A stretch of DNA of 64,000 nucleotides from Solirubrobacter sp963792915 (lineage in GTDB: Bacteria > Actinomycetota > Thermoleophilia > Solirubrobacterales > Solirubrobacteraceae), in NCBI GenBank assembly GCA_963792915.1, contig CAWBYD010000006.1:930001-994000 (forward strand), given 5' to 3'. Position numbers and translations under genes: made by a program. Shown here piece after piece: positions 61,051-64,000 of the stretch; position 1 is the stretch's first letter, and each line of letters starts with the position of its first letter. Under the pieces are notes generated by a model, which did no database searches, was not told where the DNA came from, and worked only from the letters and a program-made list of their open reading frames with translations.

Positions 61051-61081
61051 TGGGACGCCGCGGGCGCGCCGCGGCGTCCCA
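61051..61081. terminator. Perfect 13-bp hairpin
   Basis: TGGGACGCCGCGG (61051-61063), loop GCGCG, exact complement to 61081. It starts 6 bases beyond the stop of the small minus-strand ORF at 61087-61287, as its terminator would, and upstream of transaldolase on the same strand. Confidence 0.7.
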
Positions 61082-61086
61082 GCGCT

Positions 61087-61287
61087 TTACCTGGGCCGCG
61101 TGGCGATCTCGCGTAGCCAGGCGGCTACGGCTTGCTCGTCACGCCTGGCCTCTCGCCGCTGAGCGGCGCGCGCCTGAGAGGCCGTGATCGTGTTCGGCTC
61201 GGTGGTCCGTGCGAAACGTCGTGGCGAAGCCCCCGCCGGGGCGCCAGGACGCAGCTGCTGCTGATCCGCCTGAGAGGCAATCGACAT
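61087..61287 (-). CDS. Small basic hypothetical protein
   Basis: 66 residues from the ATG at 61287. Rich in Ala, Arg and Gln: ASQADQQQLRPGAPAG, FARTTEPNTITASQARAAQRREARRD, AAWLREIATRPR; the second half could be one long helix. No known domain. The strong hairpin exactly after its stop and lack of another gene between 61000 and 61375 support expression, but it is short and could be spurious. Separate from the tal/tkt operon because of the hairpin. Confidence 0.45.
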   Translation of the reverse strand: MSIASQADQQQLRPGAPAGASPRRFARTTEPNTITASQARAAQRREARRDEQAVAAWLREIATRPR

Positions 61288-61308
61288 TAACGACAAACCT
61301 ACTTATCC

Positions 61309-61326
61309 CGTGGACGCTTGTCCACG
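61309..61326. terminator. Short hairpin downstream of the prenyltransferase gene
   Basis: CGTGGAC (61309-61315), GCTT loop, GTCCACG (61320-61326), 50 bases beyond the prenyltransferase stop. Possible terminator of the tocochromanol-like operon, also near the promoter of the small gene. Confidence 0.45.
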
Positions 61327-61375
61327 CCTCCATGTCGAATGGTCGCGAAGCGTCTTCGACCTGACGTCCAACGTG

Positions 61376-62305
61376 TCAGGACGCTAAACACGCGATCGGG
61401 ATCAGCGCGTATTCGAGGAAGAATAGCCCCCAGACGCGCATATAGAAGCGCGTGAACGCGACCCGGTCGGCGGGATCGGCGGCCCGCGACCAGTGGATCA
61501 GCAGCGCCGCCGCGGCGAGCTGGCCGGCGATCAGCACCATGGGTTGCACGTGCCCGGCAAGCGCGATCGGGCCGAGCACGGCCATCCCTCCGTAGGCGAG
61601 GCCGAGCGCCGCCAGCCCGATGTGCTTGACCCGGTCCGGACCCAGGCGCACGGTGTAGGTGCGGATGCTGAAGCGTCGGTCGCCCTCGAGATCGGGGACG
61701 TCCTTGAGGACCGCGATCGCGAAGCTGAACGGGAGCACGAACAGGCACAGCGCCACGACCGGCGGCGCGACGTCGCCCGCGAAATGCCAGTAGACGCCGA
61801 CGTTGACGACGACGCTGCGGACGCCGGAGATGCACAGGCTGGCCGCGAGCGGGAAGCGCTTGAGCCGCGCCGGCGGCAGCGAGTAGAGCGCGCCGACTGC
61901 GAGGGCCGCGGCGACCGCGACGGTCTCGACGCCGCCCTGGGTCGCGGCCATCGCCAGCGGCAGCAGGGTGCAGACCGCGACGATCGCGCGCCCGGCCGGC
62001 AGCGACAGATCGCCGGCCGCGATCGGCAGGAACGGCTTGTTGATCCGGTCGATCTCGACGTCGGTGAGCTGGTTGACGCCGACGATCGCGATGTTCACGG
62101 CGAGCGCCGCGACCAGTGTGGCCAGCAGGTCCAGCGGATCGCCGCCGTGGCCCTCGGCGCCGGCGATGACGTACAGGCCGGCCACCGACAGCGCCGTGCC
62201 GATGACCGTGTGCGGCCGGCTGAAGCGCCACAGGACGGCGACGGCGTGGCCCGCGGCGGCGAGCGGGCCGGCGCCTACCCGCGGTGCCTGCCGGACGTCA
62301 GCCAC
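61376..62305 (-). CDS. UbiA prenyltransferase, homogentisate phytyl/prenyltransferase-like (VTE2-like)
   Basis: 309 residues, GTG start; about nine membrane helices. UbiA active-site motifs: first Asp motif NQLTDVEIDRINKP (residues 78-91) followed by PFLPIAAGDL, and second motif KDVPDLEGDRRF (201-212). RFSRPHTVIGT near residue 30 and the exact form of both motifs are those I know from homogentisate phytyl- and solanesyltransferases of plants and cyanobacteria, not from MenA or UbiA proper. The expected reaction joins homogentisate to a polyprenyl or phytyl diphosphate with decarboxylation. It overlaps the methyltransferase stop by 8 bases, so both act in one pathway. Which prenyl chain is used cannot be told. 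Confidence 0.83.
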   Translation of the reverse strand: MADVRQAPRVGAGPLAAAGHAVAVLWRFSRPHTVIGTALSVAGLYVIAGAEGHGGDPLDLLATLVAALAVNIAIVGVNQLTDVEIDRINKPFLPIAAGDLSLPAGRAIVAVCTLLPLAMAATQGGVETVAVAAALAVGALYSLPPARLKRFPLAASLCISGVRSVVVNVGVYWHFAGDVAPPVVALCLFVLPFSFAIAVLKDVPDLEGDRRFSIRTYTVRLGPDRVKHIGLAALGLAYGGMAVLGPIALAGHVQPMVLIAGQLAAAALLIHWSRAADPADRVAFTRFYMRVWGLFFLEYALIPIACLAS

Positions 62306-63101
62306 TCTGGCGCGCGGCTCGGCGGGCCCGCAGCGCGAGCACCGCGGCGATCGGGACGAACGCCGCGCCCGCAGCGGAGCCGGCGAGGAAGCGGGCGAGG
62401 AACCGCGCGCGGCCCGGCTCGGGCTCGGGCGCGGCGGCGCGGGCGGCGGGCGACGGGCCGGGCGCCGGCTTCACGCCGCTGACGGCGAGCGCGTACGGCA
62501 CGCGACGGTCGTGGTACCAGTCCGGCGCGAGCTCCACGGCGCGCACGTCGGTGAACCCCGCGGCCTCGAACCAGCGCACGTAGTCCTCGGCGGGCGGGAA
62601 GAGCATCCACGCCTGCGCGAGCGCGCGCGCGACGCGGTTGGCCGGCCGCACGGGCCCGATCACCAGCGCGGTCCCGCCGCGGTTCGTGACCCGGTAGGCC
62701 TCCGCGATCCCGCGCTGCGGGTCCGGCCAGTACTCGATCGAACCGGCGGACACGTAGCGATCGAACGTGTCGTCGGCGAACGGCAGCGCCTCGGCGTCGC
62801 CGAGCACGCGCTCGCAGCGCTCGAGCGCCGGCTTGGCGCGGCTGCGCGCCAGCTGATGCGGGCTCTGGTCGAGCATCGTGACGTCCGCGGGATCGACGTG
62901 CGCGACGATCCCCTCGGTGGTGAAGCCGGTGCCGGCGCCGGCATCGAGCACGCGCAGGCGCGGCGCGTCCAGCCGCGCGGCGGCCAGCGCGCGCTCGCGC
63001 ATGGCCGGCGTCCAGAACAGCGGGTTCACCCAGCGGTCGTAGCCGAGCGAGAGGAAGCGGTAGAACCAGTAGGCCTCCCGCTTGTGCTGAATCAGGCCCA
63101 T
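62298..63101 (-). CDS. MPBQ/MSBQ-type methyltransferase resembling plant VTE3
   Basis: 267 residues from the ATG at 63101. SAM methyltransferase core: motif I RVLDAGAGTGFTTEGI (about 50-65), MLDQSPHQLARSRAK (76-90), GDAEALPFADDTFDRYVSAG (101-120) and SIEYWPDPQRG (121-131), ending in a C-terminal membrane helix (about 235-258) preceded by a Pro/Ala linker. These words and the start IQHKREAYWFYRFLS closely match my recollection of Arabidopsis VTE3, the 2-methyl-6-phytyl (or solanesyl) benzoquinol methyltransferase of tocopherol and plastoquinone synthesis, including the tail anchor. It precedes and overlaps the prenyltransferase gene. MenG/UbiE lack these motifs, so a quinol of tocochromanol type is the best guess. 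Confidence 0.85.
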   Translation of the reverse strand: MGLIQHKREAYWFYRFLSLGYDRWVNPLFWTPAMRERALAAARLDAPRLRVLDAGAGTGFTTEGIVAHVDPADVTMLDQSPHQLARSRAKPALERCERVLGDAEALPFADDTFDRYVSAGSIEYWPDPQRGIAEAYRVTNRGGTALVIGPVRPANRVARALAQAWMLFPPAEDYVRWFEAAGFTDVRAVELAPDWYHDRRVPYALAVSGVKPAPGPSPAARAAAPEPEPGRARFLARFLAGSAAGAAFVPIAAVLALRARRAARQSG

Positions 63102-63120
63102 CCTCGGGCACCATACGGTG

Positions 63121-63654
63121 ATGCGCGAGGCGCTGGACCACTGGCTCCGCGACGGGAGCGTGCGCACGCGCCACGCTCGCGCCGCCCACGCGCCCGCGCC
63201 GGCGCTGTGGGAGGCCGCGCGCGAGATCCGGCTGGCGGACACACGCCGGCTCGGCCGCCTGGTCCGCTGGCGGCTTCCGAGCGTGCCGGCCGCCTCGACC
63301 TACCACGAGATGTTCCGGCACTACCCGTTCACGGTGCTCGAGGAGTCCGAGTCCGGGCTGATCTCCGGCCTGTGCGGGCGGATCTGGACGCTCGCGCACG
63401 ACTATCCGGAGCTCTCGGGTGCGGAGGAGTTCGCCGCGTGGGCGGAGCCCGGGACGGTGCGGGTGGCGTTCGCGCACTGGGTCAGACGGCTCGACGACGG
63501 CCGCGCCGAGCTGCACTCCGAGGCGCGCGTGGAGCCCGTCGACCTGCACGCGCGGGTGCGGCTGAAGGCGATCTGGGCCGTCGTCGGGCCCTTCGAGCGC
63601 CTGGTCGGCGCGGAGCCGCTCAGCCTCGCGGCCCAGCGGGCGGAGCGGCGCTAG
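63121..63654 (+). CDS. SRPBCC-like protein of unknown function, divergent from VTE3-like gene
   Basis: 177 residues from the ATG at 63121 (GTG at 63118 also in frame). No signal or membrane helix. LDHWLRDGSVRTRHARAAHA and ALWEAAREIRLADTRRLGRLVRWR, ISGLCGRIWTL, and a C-terminal strand-helix part (VRVAFAHWVRR, AELHSEARVEPVD, WAVVGPFERLVGAEPL) resemble ligand-binding SRPBCC/START-like proteins of actinobacteria. A role in handling prenyl quinol intermediates is only suggested by location, between the VTE3-like gene and the cyclase-like gene. Its end overlaps the latter by 35 bases. Confidence 0.6.
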   Translation: MREALDHWLRDGSVRTRHARAAHAPAPALWEAAREIRLADTRRLGRLVRWRLPSVPAASTYHEMFRHYPFTVLEESESGLISGLCGRIWTLAHDYPELSGAEEFAAWAEPGTVRVAFAHWVRRLDDGRAELHSEARVEPVDLHARVRLKAIWAVVGPFERLVGAEPLSLAAQRAERR

Positions 63655-64000
63655 CGCCGTCTTCGAGCGCGGCCTCGCCTTCGCCGCGCAGCCACACGCG
63701 GCGCCCGCGGCGGACGCTGTACTGCGCGCGCGCCAGCAGGTGGTGGCTCGAGCGCACCTCGAGCGAGCGCTCGGCCGGCAGCGGCACGGCGAGGCGCAGC
63801 GGCGGCGTGCGCGCCTCGCCTTCGATCTCGACCGTCCAGCGCGGCGAGCGGGCGCGCACGTGCCAGGCGCCGCCGCCGGCGCTCGCCAGCGTGCGGGCGA
63901 GCGGGGGCGCGAGCGTGACGAGGCCCTCGGGCGTCCAGGCGACCACCGACGTCGGCGCGGCGCCGTGCACGCGCCCGCCCGCGAACGCGATCCCCGGCGC
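63620..64000 (-). CDS. Tocopherol-cyclase-like protein, C-terminal part (gene continues past the window)
   Basis: At least 126 residues, reading open to the window edge on the minus strand; the 5' part is missing, so no start can be given. The visible end has the pattern of the tocopherol cyclase C-terminus: GIAFAGGRVHG, VVAWTPEGLVTLAPP, GGGAWHVRARSPRWTVEIEGEA with Trp-rich strands, PPLRLAVPLPAE, and RVWLRGEGEAALEDG. Tocopherol cyclase (VTE1) closes the chromanol ring. The match is by memory of the family and rather short. Operon position beside VTE2- and VTE3-like genes makes the call much stronger than sequence alone. Confidence 0.55.
   Translation of the reverse strand, partial: APGIAFAGGRVHGAAPTSVVAWTPEGLVTLAPPLARTLASAGGGAWHVRARSPRWTVEIEGEARTPPLRLAVPLPAERSLEVRSSHHLLARAQYSVRRGRRVWLRGEGEAALEDGASAAPPAGPRG

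Noticed and set aside
61022..61375. tRNA or other structured RNA gene in the 61-kb gap
   Set aside because: The stems are simple hairpins; no cloverleaf or CCA-type end could be built.

Overview
The window is very GC-rich DNA (roughly 70 percent or more by eye), densely packed, with many GTG and TTG starts and many 1-17 base gene overlaps. An ANTAR regulator, several SigB/SigF-type sigma factors with partner-switching proteins, Ku and a split LigD, a MarP-type protease and PspAA/PspAB proteins point to an actinobacterium. I infer the Thermoleophilia/Solirubrobacterales (Solirubrobacter or Conexibacter-like). No rRNA, tRNA, CRISPR array, transposase or prophage was seen.

Layout. (1) 1-5.8 kb is an envelope-stress island: PspAA, a histidine kinase/response regulator pair, a toastrack (DUF4097) protein, a small HTH protein, a YCII protein, PspAB and HtpX; pspA itself probably lies just left of the window. 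(2) 5.9-11.5 kb: an M23 peptidase with a coiled coil, then the amino-acid operon lysA-hom-thrC-thrB. (3) 11.5-24.7 kb: two secreted hydrolases sharing a C-terminal module, a MEDS/ATPase-ParA-FHA operon, a lipoprotein, a frameshifted penicillin-binding protein divergent from a MarP-like protease, and a TopB-type topoisomerase. (4) 24.8-32.4 kb: an AddB/AddA-type nuclease-helicase pair, a YihY/BrkB membrane protein and a tiny membrane protein.

(5) 33-52 kb is a regulatory hub: three SigB/SigF-family sigma factors and one RpoD-like group 2 sigma factor, four GHKL anti-sigma-type proteins (one degenerate), four STAS antagonists, a PAS-GAF-PP2C phosphatase, an ANTAR regulator and two paralogous Crp-like regulators. 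Four promoter-like elements of GGTTT-N-GG type sit in front of hub genes, suggesting that the circuit feeds back on itself. Ku, the LigD ligase and a type IB topoisomerase are embedded in the hub; the LigD polymerase lies just beyond a CheB/CheR-PAS pair. (6) 55.4-57.5 kb: an HxlR regulator divergent from a DHA2 efflux pump with a dyad operator between them. (7) 58-61 kb: transketolase and transaldolase.

(8) 61.4-64 kb is the most unexpected part. A homogentisate-prenyltransferase-like UbiA protein overlaps a methyltransferase closely resembling plant VTE3 (the MPBQ/MSBQ methyltransferase), and the window ends inside a gene resembling tocopherol cyclase. Together these look like a tocochromanol (vitamin E or plastoquinone-like) biosynthetic cluster in an actinobacterium.

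Two families of short repeats are present: a dispersed hairpin element at about 0.3 and 40.5 kb, and a tandem array at 4.8 kb. Three genes (SGNH hydrolase, PBP, AddA) carry single-base frameshifts in or beside short G/C runs, which may be sequencing errors rather than real decay.
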